64,000 nt of DNA from Acestrorhynchus altus (GCA_034509495.1 CM067503.1:20591692-20655691); one strand, 5' to 3'. Positions 12,334 through 27,376 are shown, numbered from the stretch's first letter. A program made the numbers and translations. The notes: a model not told the origin generated them from the sequence alone.

Positions 12334-14739
12334 TGTGAGGGATAATCCAATCAAAGTACAATAGAGTAAATCTGAATCAGAATCTCTTTAATTCCCCAAA
12401 TATGTTACACATATAATGTGAGACACATGTATGACAAGTAACAAGCAAACAGACTATTTCCAAATATTAAACTAAGATAAAAAGTACAATAAAATATAAT
12501 AATAGAAAATAAAAAACAGTAGACTAGTAAAGAGCTAGTAATATGCATATGGCTACACTGTATGTATATATAATAGAAGTATACTACATAGAATAATTAT
12601 AACATATAGAACAATTGTATTACAAGAGCTATTATATACAGACTGATACAGGCAGTGCAAATGATTTCTGAGATGTAAAGTGTTTTTTAGTCCTGATAAA
12701 CAAAAAAACAAACAAAAAAAACAACAACCCTAAATGTTAGAAATGTGGACTCAGGATCTTCTAGATCTTCTTGATTTGCAGGTAAGTGTGGGTGTTGAGA
12801 AGGGAGGAGCAGGGCTTCCTTAAACCTGTTGTGTCCATTAATGTTAAGCATCTCTTTACCAAATCTTTACATGTTTTCAGTTCAAACTAAAAGCCATACA
12901 CTGACGTGAGTATAATGGAAATTGATCAAGTGTTTCCTCACGGAACAGCCTGGGAACGACCATTCCTGAAAAACTGAAAAACCTACTGATTTTTGGTTCC
13001 CTGCAAAGGTTTTGGAAACTATTTATTTTTTTGTTCAAATGCATTCAAAGGTGAAGATAAGGTTTGCGAATCAGAACAGAACCCGTTCCACGTTAGAGGA
13101 AAAGGCCTATATGAGGGAACACATAAAAGCACTGTGTTTATGAACATGTGTATATGTTTTAATGCTTAACATTGTTCAGCAGGTGATTATGAAAATGTAT
13201 AATAGTAACTGCCATTCACCTTAGTTGTCCATCTTGAGACCTGTAATGGAAGCTACAAGATGTCAGGATGCACATTTTACACATCGTTCAAAATGAAAAA
13301 AGGTATTCTCAACCAATTCTCAAGCCTCATACAAGGCTTTAAAATATAGTATATGTGAAAATAGAAAGATCTTTTCTTGTGGACAGTTATGCTTTCTAGG
13401 TGCAAGCAGGTGGGCCTTGAGGTGGGAAAGGTTGAGAACCCCTGGTGTCAGATGGAAATTACTGGACAAATGAGATAGCAGAGACTGTGCAAGAAAGGTA
13501 AACTCTTCCTAATCCCATTCAAGAACACACCGAGAAACTGCACGATACAGTAACAAATGCAAACTGTAATGCATTTCCAGCACAAACTGATGATTTGACC
13601 AATAAGATTAAACCACAGTGTCCACACAGAAAAGAAATATAAAACATGTTCATGACTAGACTGACCAACTATTAAATGGCAATGCATTTAGATAAAAATG
13701 ACCAAATATGTGAATTTCAATGTCTGTGTTATTTTGTACCACTGACCACATTTCCTACATCTTTTAAAATGGATTATTAAAACTATGTGTACTGAGGATG
13801 TCAAAATGTGGTGTCTTTCTATATCTGTTTGTTCATGAAATACAGAATGATACAGAAATGTATTTGAACTTTATGACATAGTTAAAAAGACTCATTAACA
13901 AATAAATAACAGTGTCAACTGCTTGTGGGACAAATGTATGTGTGAGATGGATAAAAGATTAATCTTTCCCTTTCTCTTAGTGTCTGCTGGATCATGCAAA
14001 GAGTATTCCTGCAAAAGATACAATTAGCTCTGTATTATTAATTCATTATAGAAATTATCTCTCAAATAAATACTTTAAACCTTATTGTACTATTAATGTT
14101 TGGCACTTGATCTCACATTATCTTTTTATACACCATTACAATACAAATAGGGACTGATGAAACAGACTGATTGATACTGTATATGATATCTGTGGTCTGC
14201 AACAGTAATTACACAACTTTTCAGAGCAGTGACTCCTATTGCCACAATAACACTCCTTAAGAATGTCAAATAGACTCACTGGTCGTGGTCTGACTGGACC
14301 ATGCTGAAATCCTCTGGCCCCGCAACTCAATACTGAGAGTGTGCTGAGCATGTATATAATGTTTTCAACTACTCAATCGATTAGGTGGACACTGAAGGGC
14401 TCCATGCTCACTAAAAAACATCTGTGCAACAGTTGCAAGATGATATTTTGTCATTTTCATATGCCAAATGATCAATGATGTTAGTTATGGAATTAACTTA
14501 TATGAAATAAATGTATATACAGTGATATTCACTTTCCACTTTTTTATTTGTAATGTACATTATGTTTTTGTTTTATTTTTTATACATTTGCAAAGACTTC
14601 AAACAAACTGAAATCTTTAAGTCTGTAACACAATAAAATGTGAATACTTTCCGGATTAACTGAATAATATATCACACACAATTATAATTATGTCATGCAC
14701 TGCTCCACAGCAACATCTACTGTCACACACTCCTCACAC
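12334..14739. other. gene-free stretch upstream of the dlec1 promoter
   Basis: AT-rich with scattered repeat fragments, for example GGTTGAGAACCCCTGG at about 13428-13443. No gene recognised. Confidence 0.4.
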
Positions 14740-15591
14740 ACTCATTTTTGTGTTGAATCTCGACTCTGAAAGTGCACTGTCTCTTTAAGAGAACGGTTCT
14801 GCGTCACTATGGCAACGACGCGTGTCCAAGGATACAGACAGTAACAAAACAAAGTCTGTCTTAACATTAGGAAAATAAGTCTTTTTTTAGGTAGAAAAGG
14901 AGAAACCACAATCCAAAAATAAAACATTCTCCCCTCACTGACATCTGTTCTAGTTCTTTCGTTCTTTGTTTCTTTTTTCAAATAGAATTGTCCTTAGAAA
15001 AAAACAATAAAAATATGGAATTTTCTTCCTTTCAGTGCAATTCTGTTTCTTCTTAAGTAAACAGAGTGTAAACAAAAATCACTCAACACAACTTCAAACA
15101 CAATCTCCTGAGGTAGAGGGCTGACAAACCACAATACTCTTCCTCTCAGACACTTCAGTACTCCGGTGTCGTCGCTCTCCGTACTGTGACGTGTCGACTC
15201 GAGGAGACCGCTGATTGGCGGGCCAGGCTCGGTGGGTGGACCAGGCTGAGTGGGCGGGCCCGGCTGAGCCTACCTGTATGGCTGATTGGCTAGCGCCGCG
15301 GAGTCACGTGACGTAAAACAATAAAAGACGAGCATTGGAGCGCAGTGTGTGCTGTTCCCTGCCGTGATGCACAGCAGCGCTGTTCTTACGAGACACGAGC
15401 TTTAAGAGAAAACTCTTGAGCCTCGATCTATTGCTCAGTATCAATACCAGCGTTGGTATCGATATTATCGATATTTGGATCGATCCGCCCACCTATACCA
15501 AAAAACAAAGCGCGCAGTAATAAGCGACTTTACATTCGTTTAGTAAGAATTATTGACTCTCTGTTCAGAGTCAGTCTGCTTAGGTTCAGAG
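14740..15591 (+). promoter_or_regulatory. presumed dlec1 promoter with X-box-like and forkhead motifs
   Basis: This stretch lies directly upstream of the dlec1 start codon. At 14803-14816 the sequence GTCACTATGGCAAC fits the RFX X-box (GTNRCC, spacer, RGYAAC) with a perfect right half. Two copies of GTAAACA, a forkhead core, lie at 15057-15063 and 15068-15074. From about 15160 to 15420 base composition turns GC- and CpG-rich, with a GC box (GGGCGGG), two reverse CCAAT boxes (ATTGG) and a CACGTG E-box. RFX and FOXJ1 factors are known to drive motile-cilia genes. The transcription start was not determined; short motifs do occur by chance. Confidence 0.55.
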
Positions 15592-15840
15592 ATGCAGGAC
15601 GAAAATGGAGCGACATCACGAAGTTACATCGAGCCCTGCATGAACAGACACAAACCAGCATCAGCGCTAACACAGGTAGAGATTAAAACACAGGCTTTTA
15701 TACAAATCAGAAATGTTAACACTTCATACAAGAACTAGATGAAGATGTGTGTGATTAGTAGAGCGTTTTGACACAATGAAACTTCGTTTGGTAGGTTGTA
15801 GTCCAAAGCTAGGCGCTTCAGCACTGTTTGGGTAGAGGCG

Positions 15841-15911
<71 letters not shown>

Positions 15912-18900
15912 AACTACAACTCCCAGCATGCATTTCGGACGCTGCTGAAAAAGGGCACTACGGATGGATGGATGGATACATTCATATATGCTTTATTGAT
16001 CATGAGGGAATGTGAGGCATCTGGTTTAGTTAAATGCAGCAGTAAAATACAATAAATAAAAGAAGTAATACAATATAACACAGATATAGTGAACTTAATA
16101 AACTATTCAAAAACACACAAAGAACCAAGTTGAATCACGTCAATCATGCTGAGTCATTGTGGAGAATCTGCAGCTGGAGAATCCTCACTGTAAAGAAGGA
16201 TGTGCAAAAATGCCAAATATATAATGATAAAGTGAGAAGTGACATGAAGTAGCTGAGCCTAAATTATTAACCAGAAACTCTATAACCAGTAGCTGGTTAT
16301 ACAGTTATACATGTATACACAGAGACACACAATAATGGCTGTATGATCAGGTCTTAAGTTTAATCCAGTCCACAGTGGTCTCTTGTTAAAAAGCCTCAAA
16401 AAGTTTAAAGTAGATGAAGATTACAAACATGTTTTTGTAGGTGTAATCTAAAATGTATCATAATGTTATATGTTTATACGTCAAATCATTTTAAGTTGCA
16501 TTTAATGGTTGTAAAGCCTAAACCAGAGCTATGTGAGTTGCAAATTGCACTGTAGTGGCTTTTATGGGCACAGTTATTCTGTTTGAAAGTGAGTTTTATG
16601 TAGAATATTGAGATGTTTTTGTGGTCCAGATGAATTGAAGCTAAATTCTATTTACAGCATGAAAGCTGACATTTAAATGCATCAGCAGAACATTATTTGT
16701 GGTGCTAATTGTCTGGTTGTGTTTTACAGGACATTTCTCATTTACTGGCAAATGTTTTCAAAGATCTGTACACTTCAGAAGCGATTGGAAAAGACACTGC
16801 CACCAGTATTATCAAGTCACGAAGGGGAGACAACAGCTACCATGACAAATATGTACAGGAGCTTCAACAGGTACCATTTTAATCCATGATTAGTAACAAT
16901 TTCATCATCTGTTCAGTTTTTAATAACTGAACTCAGTGACACTCATGTAATAAATATTCCAACTCTTCAGAGGTGTTCCAGTCTGTTTTATTGATGTTTG
17001 TATGTTAATGATTCATTTAAGTTACATTCTCACATCAATGTTTCTCACCCAGATTCATTTGGAATACAGCAAACGGATAAAGCATTTTGATATGCTAGAG
17101 AAGCACATCATTCAGGCAGAACTGCAGGCCACTGCTATGGAAGCACGAGCCAAAGCTAACAGGATGACAGAGGTGGGAGAAGCCTACAACCAGGTTGGCT
17201 TACCACCAGGTAACCAAATAAGACTGATATATTTATTTATTATAAAATACTTTGAAAATTTTCCAAAAGAATTGATACAAGTTGAATCTTTAACACCATA
17301 TATTATATTTATAGATATTTACCTGAACATTGTATTATTTTGTAGTAGAACCAAAATAATGTTAGTTTACCACCATAAGTGGCAAGGAAGTGTATGTCCT
17401 CACCTCTTCAAATTACAATTAATGAACAAAAGATTTTTATTACTTACTGAATTAAAGTACTTAAAGAATATTCGAGCCAAAATGCTCACTTCTAATGAAT
17501 ACAATGTAGTGCACTGAACTAATAATAAAAACTTAGTTAATATGTAATATTATGATATTAATATATAACTTAAAGTTAACTACAATTTAAAAGTTGGACA
17601 CAGTTGGACAAATAACATTGTCCTAATTAATAGCTTATAGCTTCCATTTACCAAAAGCACGTTTGGTCAAGCTATTTTTTACGCAAACCTGAAGTCTAAA
17701 TCAGTCTTTTAGTCTGGTTAGTTAGAACCCGAGATCCACACTTTGCAGGCAGTTATGTGCCATTTTCTGTTGTTCTATAGACGTGATACACATTCCATAA
17801 ACTAGAAAACTTTCCCTATATATTGCAGTTTCATTATTGTGTGACAAACCATCAGCAAGTAATCCATCTTGGAAAACTAAAACCATGTTGTTTGCAACTG
17901 AATGAAATCCCAGTTTCATGCCAAACTGCCCTCCACATCCTCCAAACTGACCCAGATATTGGGTTATTTAGGAAAATGAGAAGGGAGATACAAACATAAA
18001 TAATAAAAATATTACAGACATATCCATGGAGGATCAATTTCCAACAGCATTTTAGTCTTCATAAGCAAGTAATTTTTGATCAAAACATGTTCAGATTCAT
18101 ACAAATATCTAAAGTCTCAGGCGTGTGTGACTTTCTTTTATAAATACATTGTTAGTGTATTAAAGTAAATCAGACTATAACTACAAAAAACTAAATTGGC
18201 CTAAGGTTCTAAAGGTTAATATCACTGATCATGTATCAGGATGGGGAGCTGAACAGATGAATATGAAGACTAGGGAAGCAGAGGTAAATGCTGGGGTTGA
18301 GGATTTAATGAAAAACACAACACAACAGAAACTAACCTTTTTAGAAACAAAAGGACTGAAAAAAGACAGGCTGAGACAAAAGGTCTTAAATGCAACACAA
18401 CATTGACCACACCTGGGACATGATAACGAAGGGGCAGAGTTTCAAATGAGACACAGCTGGAAATGGGCAGACAAGGTCAAACACAACCCATTTGCTTAGG
18501 AGCTCATGGGGACAAACAACAACAAGGAATACACGCAAACAGGACTGACAAATGACAGACAAGTTGTCTTGTTGTGCACAGTTTACAATTTACTAATTTA
18601 AAAGACAATATAAATATAATATTCAGAATATGTAATATTTAACATATTTTATATAATTAAATTTTTAAAACTCCTATGCACTAGCATATATGAATAATAA
18701 AGTCTGCAGTAACAGGTTAAACGATCCCTGGCATTAGTGTTAACTGTTCACATTATAACTGTGTAAACATGTTGTCCTTCTGTATATTCTCATGGGGGGC
18801 TGGAGCAGTTGAGCTGTTTACTTCTACTAATGCTTTTTCAAAATGTGCTAATGATCCTTGTTTATCCATAGTATTTAATTGCAAAATGGTGGAGCTCACT

Positions 18901-20303
18901 GGGGCTCAGCCTACTTTTTCCAACATGCTTAAGATAATGTTTTCATTGCTTTTCTGTAGTCGAGTCAGCGTTTGTGTGGTGCGTGGACAACAACCTTCTC
19001 AGGAGTAACAACTTGATTTGTCCCCAGGACCTCCGACCAGAGCAAAACCCACTTATTAGAGCCCCACAAGGTAAAGTTACTCTCGCTTCTAAAATCCTGA
19101 AATCAATATGTACATGTGCAGCCAATGTGGTTTGCCCTCAGAATAACACAGAATTTGTTCGTTTGTTTCGACTGCTGAGTAGTTTGTACTGTTTAGGTTT
19201 CTCAACATGTGGGTTGGATGAGGCCGTAGTGTCCGAAATAAAAGACAAAACCAATTTCACAATAAAAGTTGAGTTGTGTATTTATGCGGGCTGTTGTACA
19301 TTCTAGTTATAAACAGGTGGGTCTTAAAATGTAAAATGTTGAGCACCCCTGGTTCAGAGGATTTCCTTTGACCACCAGTGAACATTTGAATTGTATTAAT
19401 TTTATTATCTACAGTAATTTTATACTCACGTTTGTTTCACATTTAATTTGGATTTTCTGCCGTTTTGTTAATAAACAACAGTTCCTCATGACCGAATGTT
19501 TAAATTTAGTATGATGTATTAAATGATTATTTTTAATAATCTAATAATTGGGTTAATAATAATAAATATTATTATTGTTATAATTGTTTTATTTTTTATG
19601 ATTTATTAATTAATTTATTTTTGTACATACTTCACAGGAAAATCCATTGCTGGCTATACTCAACCTACTGTTTCAAGCAACAAGCGTGATGAGGACGACT
19701 ACACACCACCTGACCTTGCTGTCCAGAGCCTACAGGAATGGTCAGAAGAGACCCTCACTCTGCTCTCCCCTGATGAGCAAAGGAGCACTGGGAGCATTCA
19801 GTCTCAGGTCTGTCTTTTTGGGTCAAGCAGGGGTGTTTACCTGTTCTTCTGATATGTGCCCTTTCTTCCCATCTTCTCATATTGACAGTCCTTAATCCTC
19901 AAAATGATTTACTGAAATTTAAATTAAGCAGACATGATTCATATTACATCCATTTGTTATTGGAGCAAAAAGGCATTTTACATCTATTGCACTACATAAC
20001 AGAAACATACATTTCAGATGCTGTGATAAGTGACTTATACTGTAGTGAACATATGTCTTGATGTTTTCTTACGTTCACTTTTGTAACTTAGAAGGGCTCT
20101 CATGTGGGTAAACCCTCGTGGAAATTGAGGCCGAGTGCCCAAAGTGAGGCGGAGGACAAGGCGGCTCTGCAGAAATATAGGAATCGGCAGAACTTTCTTC
20201 AGAATCCTCGCTTTCAGCCCGTGAGTGGCCATCATGGGGGCAAATCTCTCATCACGTCTAAGAGAAGGGTGCAAAGTGCAGCAAAGGAAAAGAAAGAGTG
20301 CTG
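15592..20303 (+). CDS. dlec1: dlec1 exons 1-6: N-terminal coiled-coil region (residues 1-291)
   Basis: Exons: 15592-15675, 16730-16870, 17053-17209, 18960-19070, 19638-19807, 20092-20303. Exon 1 encodes a short N terminus of 28 residues, shorter than the roughly 90 residues before the same point in human. Exons 2 and 3 carry a charged helical stretch that should form a coiled coil (DISHLL, then FDMLEKHIIQAELQA). Exon 4 contains VWCVDNNLLR, matching a conserved WC-D-LLR block. Exon 6 has NFLQNPRFQP followed by GGKSL, a conserved signature just before the first ASH-like domain. Exon 5 is acidic and poorly conserved. The assignment rests on recognised similarity; no alignment was run. Exon 1 is the least certain because it is short and defined only by start codon, donor and phase. 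Confidence 0.9.
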
Positions 20304-23300
20304 GTGAGGAGGAACATAAAATATTGGGATTTTTTTTTTTACATTTTGAAACAGTGTTTTTGGGTTTACATTTGTACATTGTATTCCTGACAACTGATCA
20401 TGATAAAAATAAGACAGAGACAGACAAGAGTATATGATGGGTTATGAGGGACAGGTTTAAATGGGGTGATATTAAGTCCTTATGGGATCATGACGCTTAA
20501 AATGCATTGGACTTGAATTGCATCAAATGTGGGCATTATTTCCTTAAGTTTCAGTTCTGAATATAATGCCTTATTTACAGCATTGCTGTATATTGCATTA
20601 TATTGCATCATTACCCCAGTATCATCATGCATATTGTATTGCCTGTTGTCAATACATAGGCCTTCAGTTATATTTACAACATCAAATATCTCAGTTGATG
20701 TAATATCTAATAAATGTGAATATGTTATTCATGTGAAATATGTGATTTAGGATCTGCCTATTTTTATGTTTCTTACATGCACAAAAGAAATTTAATCTTT
20801 CCATTTTTTTCACAAGTGATTAGAACTATTGCTAAGACACTTTTTACAGATTATGACTCATCAGTGATATAAACGTTATTTTTCTTTACAATGTGCATGT
20901 TTATTTATTATTACTTAACAGAGCAGATAGTGGGTTGAGAGTCTCTTTGAATTGTGATGTTTCTGCATCAGGCAAGACAAATCCTGATGAACAGGAATGG
21001 CCTGGTTTCTTCAACAGTGTCAAAATAACTATGATTATGGATTTAATTACCTAGGAAGATCGTCACATTTGGTTTATGTGTTTATGTGTTTGGTTTGGAT
21101 TATGACCAAATTTGGGTTTTTTTGGCTATGTGGGGTTTTAATTGCATGACCGTGCTCAGTAGATGCTGTTTTATTTACTTTTGCACAACATGAAACCCCT
21201 CTAATTCTATACATGGGACATTTGTTTGCTTAGTGCAAAAAATGTTTTACAAGAAAGCAGAGTTTCACTCACTGTCTCCTTCAGCAGCAGTCCTGAAGCT
21301 CCTGTGCCTGTTTTCTTAGCCAGCCCACCGGTGGTGTTGTTTGATGACTACCAAGTTGGAGAAGTCTACGAGGTACACATGGTTTATATTTCAAATGTTG
21401 TGATTCACTTACAATTCAGACTTCTAGTTATGATGAACTCTTATAGTCTAGAGTTAATGTTGTGTATTTGTTATACGTGGTGTGATGTGATACAGTAAGA
21501 TTTGTGATTATACAGTAAGATGACCTAATCCACTCTATAAAGGGTTACATTATTAATGATATTTCAAATATGTGATGAAGACACAGGTCTTTCACATCAC
21601 TGAGCTATATACCTCTATCTATGGTAGTATCTATCTGGACTCTTTTATTACTGTTTTTATGTGGATAAACATTAAGTGTTAACACTTAATTATGTTTGTG
21701 ACCTACCTGCCTTGGAAATGGTTTAGCCTAAATAGGGGCTTGTGGTATAAGAGGGGCAACGAGGTAGCTCTTGGTCTGTGCAGACTGACTACCTAGGAGT
21801 CAGTCAGAGCTCTAAATGTGAAGCACTGTAGCTTCAGTTCACAGTTCAGTTCTTATACTAAATAAATTTGAGTACATTGAACTTAGCTAGAGGTGTCCTT
21901 TGGTCTTGGTGCTGTGAACGCTGGTTCCATTCCTTAACACTTGCCCCACGTCAATCCCAAAGTTCCCCTGGGTTTGATCATCCTCCAGTGGTGAACTTTC
22001 ATGCAAGACTGTTTCACATATAGATACAATCCTCCTGTACACGCTTTTCACATCATAATAAAACCTCTGCTCATCTGCTTGCACAATGTTGTATTGATTT
22101 TGTTAAATCGTATTTAATGTTTTACCCTTTCCACACGCATGTTTACAGTTCTAAAAAAAGCAAGTAGTCACTATATCCTTTGCCACACATAGTTGCAGCT
22201 TAATATGATTGCATTCCATTTGTATACAGCTACTGGAATGTTATTTGTTTGTTAATGGTGTGGTTGTGTCTCATTTAGACCACAGTGGAGCTGAGGAACA
22301 TGACTGCAGTTAGTCGTCATATGCGTGTGATCCCGCCCACCACGCCACATTTCTCTATTGATCTTGGTGAGTGTCCGTCCGAACACAGCGACAGCCCACT
22401 AATATCATTCATAGTAGTTCACTGGAGAATTAATATTAATATAGTGTATTAGACTGCCACTATAGAAACTGTTGAAAAAGAATAAAGGAACAATAATGAA
22501 GGAATGGATTAATGAATAATTAAATCACATAAATGTACATTTTAAGACCTGAAAGACAGAACACACTCCTTAAAATGCTGCTACAAAAGGTTATTTGAGA
22601 AACGCCATTGAAGAACCATTTTTGTCAAATGTGAACCATTTTTGTAAAATGTGAAATCTTTAAGTTGGTAAAGAGCCTTTACATGAAGAGGGGGTTCTTT
22701 AAGCAAGGGTTTCTTAATCTCTGGGCCAGGGACCACCAGGGCTGTGAAGCACGTTCTAGTGGTCTGCAGGCCCATCTTCAGGGAGAGACAGTAGTCTCCA
22801 TTCTATAGTGGGCCAGTAATGCCATATTAAATCATGAAAGCCTACATGAAAAAAAAAATAGTAAAGTAAGTAAAAAAAACAAGACTGATCATCAGTCTCT
22901 TCTAATGAACATCCAGTACCCATTTTAGCACATTGCTAATAGTAGTTTTCAAAGCAAACCTTCTAGTCATCTTGATCTTTCCTCTGGCTGTGATGGCACT
23001 GGCTGCAAAGAAACACATGAATACATACATGTGCTGCTGTATGATCCCGTAACAGAAGTGTGTGTCCACAGGCTGCTTCCCTGGTGAAGGAGGAGTTGTA
23101 GCTCCAGGGTTGAGTTGCCAGTACAAAGTGCGTTTTGCTCCAGAGAGCTTGGATGACTATGAGGACATTCTGCTGGTGGAGACGCAGTCCCCTGAGCCCC
23201 TTGTCATACCACTGCAGGCCCACAGACCCCCGCCAATACTCACACGTATGTTGCTTCTTTCAGTCTCTGAATAGTCCACACCACTCTCAGAAATGACATG

Positions 23301-26300
23301 ATAAGTAAAGTAGTCCATTTTGTGTGAAACATCACAGTTTGTCTGACACCTTGAATCAAATTTTTTAATGATTGAACTGAACTATATGTACATTTATTGA
23401 GTTTTTTTTCCCAATATACCAAGCTTAACACTGACTGTAATTAGCACATGCCCTTGTGTTAGAAATGAGAACACAGTGCCTTGGTTAAATAAGACAACAC
23501 ACTAACACCTGTTTGCCAGTGGTTTTAATAAAGAGTTGACGCTTCTAAGAAACTTTACAATTAATGTTGGAACATTACAGGATTTGATTGATATTAGACA
23601 CAAGAGCATGTGTGAGATCTGTAGATGAGACGTTCTGCCATGTATATGATAGAGTTCCATTGATGCTAAAGAGGTTTATACCCCTAAAGTTGATGCTTTG
23701 AATTGGCCATTGAGATCTTGGCTTTCTCTAGCACATTCTACACTGTTGACGGAGCTTTTCTGAGACGTTTCCTCAGATTATGTACAGTGTCTGAGCATTT
23801 TGTTTTAATTTGTTTTGAAGGCATTGTCCGAATGATATTCTCGTTCTGTGTGTCTGCTTTTTATGTCTCTGGATGTCCAGTGCCTTCTGTTCTGGACCTC
23901 GGCTACTGTTTGGTTGGAGGAGTGAAGTTTATGGAGGTTCTGTGCCATAACGTTGGACAGAGTGCTGGGACGTTTTGCATTATGCCCAAGAAACAGTGGC
24001 CTGCCTCCAGCCTCAGGGTAAACAAGCAGGCAACAAGCACTGAATTGCATGATTACATTTGCATTGTAATATTAAACTAGACTATGATAATAGATTCATT
24101 GCTGGCTTTCTTTCTCTGTTGCCATTTTCTCAGATGGCTTACATCCAAACTAGTCATCGTTTTGCTGTTAATGAGATTAAATATAAAAATGTTTAGGATT
24201 GAACATTATTTTCTACAGCTGATTCGCATGTTAGCATGTAGATTATTCACTATTGCGTTCATTGCGATACTCATATTGTATCTATACCTTCAGTCTGCAG
24301 TGAAAAGCAGCTTTGCAGAAGAGCCTCCATTCGCAATTAGTCCCTCACTGTTTGCCTTGAAGCCAGGCCAGGGTGTGGTCATGGAGGTAAGGACCTGTCA
24401 TACTTAGATACCGATTTGCACTTTTTATAAAAGCACAAATATTTGCAAGCGATATAAACGCATAGAGCTAAATGTGAGGTCTCTGGTCATTATGTTCACT
24501 GGTTCAGCCACTATAAGTGTTTTATTGCACAGGGCACAAATCAGGTTCACCAGTGATTTTGCTATGCAAGTTGCAACCAAGGCAATGCCATGTCAAAAAA
24601 TGATGATGATGATGATTAGTGCCTTATCTGAAATATATGCAAAATGCATAAATAGTAGCTTGGCAATATTGGATAATGGTATTGGTCAGTCAGGGCATTT
24701 ATCAGGCTGAGGTTGACTCCCTTTTCTCTCATTTTTTAGATGGTTTTCTTCCCAACTGCTGCTGAAAGCTGTGCTGAAACCTTTACCATCGTCTGTGATA
24801 GCTGTCAAGTGAAGGATTTCACCATGCAAGGTAATTCAGTCTTCATTTGTAGTCACTTGCATTCCTCATTCTAATTTCATCTAGCTCCTGGACCAGCTTT
24901 GGTCCATTCTGGAAGAGTACAGGCTTTTCATTGCCAAGTATCAAACAATGTTGTAATCCTTCATAAGTTGAACTAATTGTTATGTAACTGTCTGGTTGTG
25001 TTTTGTTCTACTGAACACCTTGTCTGTATTAACTGTGCTGTGGCAGGCACAGGTCAATTCATTATGCTGGAGCTGGTGGCAGTGGAGGGTGGAGAGGATA
25101 TCCCAGAGTTTGGTGAACTGCACGACCTGACTGCGGATCATTTTGTGAGATTTGACTCAGCTAATCTGAACTCCAGCTTACAGAAGAAATTCATTGTCAA
25201 GAACAACACGTGAGCTCCCTCCTCTTTTATACGTCCTTAACCTAATAATGTAATTTCCCAGCTAAATAGAGGCTGATCTTTTGTTGTCAAAAAGTCACAA
25301 GATTTATGTCTTGTCTTCTGGCCAAACGTTTCACCAAAAGTTGGTGTGCTTGTGCTTGGTGGTGTGTTTCATGTGCTGTGTGACAGACATTTGGAGCTGC
25401 CCTTCCATTGGTGTATTATGAAACCCAACCTGCAGTCTCTTTTACCTGGGGAGACTCCGGATCTATCCCGCATCCAGCATCAGCAGTCCACAGACAACGG
25501 CTTCAGCATCAGTCCTGATGTTGGACTAATAGCCCCTGCGCAGGAGCACGTCTTTCTCCTAACATACCACCCAAAAGAGGTACTGCTTAATTAACTTCCA
25601 ATAAATGACAACGAAGGACATGAATGAAATCAAGGGCACTATTAACATATTGCTATGCTGTTGTTTAAGTACTACTATTTTTAATACTTAAATAATACAT
25701 TTTCTCATAGATAAATGTATAAATGCATGCTAACAAAGTTACAACTTTATTGGTAATCAATAGAACGTTGCAAAGCTGTACAAAAAACGAAGAAGTTTAA
25801 ATATGTATAAGAGAATACCGCCTACTTGAATCTGGACACAGAAACTGGATTCGTGTAAATAAATACTTACAGTATATTATTTATTATTTTATTTCTACTT
25901 GTTTCTTAATGTTAAAAAACAAACAAATCACAACTACCATATAGTGTTTAAATCTACATTGTGCAAGTTAGAATTGTATATATCACAAAAAATGGTCCAT
26001 AATTGGTCCAAATTTTAGAAAGGTAGTATATATAAGGTTTAGCAGTGTAGCATTTATTGCTGATATTTCTTTTTATACACAGTACCAGTCAAAAGTTTGA
26101 CTGACACACTTGACTGAATGTACTGGAGATGATGATGATTTTTTTATATCAGTGTTAAAATCTTGAGTACGATATATGCTGTATGCTCAAAAGTATTAGG
26201 AGAGTTCATCCTGCTTTTGTGGGGGTATCTGTCTGTACTGTCCAGGGATGGCTTTCTACTCTGTTCTGGAGCACTTGTGGAGGATCTGAGGCGTGGAAAC

Positions 26301-26794
26301 CTCTGTATGGTGTATATATCCAATACTACTGTATGAACCAAAATACTTTATTTATAATTACAGATAGACAAATTACGTACTAGTAGAGAATTCTGGACTA
26401 TTGGTCTTGTGTTCCTAGTTACACAAATCACTTTCATTTGGTTTGTATAGAACCGGACAGACACAGCTTGTAAGGTTGTCGTGCAAAGGTTGAAGAATGT
26501 AGGTGTGTCCAAACTTTTGACTGGTACTGTATCACCATTAGCGTATCATTATCATGCGTGCATTATTATTATTTTATTATTATTACACACACTGCTATAC
26601 ACTGTTGAATCTATTGCGTACGTTAAACCTAGTACATTGTTATTATGTACATCAAATATATCATCAGTGGCACATAAAACCTTTTTTTACAAAAAGTGAA
26701 GAGAAGGTTTTCTGTTTCTGCTGTAAAGATGCCTTTTTGCAGATAGTTTTGGAACAATAACATGCTACATGCAATTTCAGCACCTTCTCATGTC

Positions 26795-26843
<49 letters not shown>

Positions 26844-27329
26844 CATTGCATTTCAGTCATGCTGTATACTTTTTCCTAGTTGATGGATTACCACAGCGTC
26901 TGTCACATGGTCATAAAGAATGTCCCAGACATGAGGAAAATCAAAGATGATGGGTAAACATGAGATGATTATTAAATTTAAATATCATTAGATGATTCAG
27001 TATTCATTCTGTTTCTTATCTGTAAATGAAATTCAAAAAGAATACTGTATTGTATTTACAGTGTATCTGAGCAGCAAGCTGTGGTGCCCAAGTTGGGTGA
27101 CGTCGTTGTGATGGAAATCGAGGTTAAAGGCTCCACTGAGAGCCATAAGATCTTACTTGAGCCATATGCCCTTCTTATACCTGGAGAAACCTACATACAC
27201 AATACCATACGCAGGAGCTTCAAGGTATCAGACACTTTAGAGCCTTCTCAGCAATAACTAGTGACAACATTTGGAGAACAAGTGGCTCCATAGAAAATGT
27301 TTAAAAGATGTTTTAAATTTTCTAACAAG

Positions 27330-27376
<47 letters not shown>

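Noticed and set aside
15735..16055. Cys-Val and Thr-His repeat ORFs
   Set aside because: They are translations of a (CA)n tract on the two strands; the region is dlec1 intron 1.
17002..17517. 171-residue plus-strand ORF
   Set aside because: Only 17053-17209 is coding (dlec1 exon 3); the rest is read-through into introns on both sides of the splice sites.
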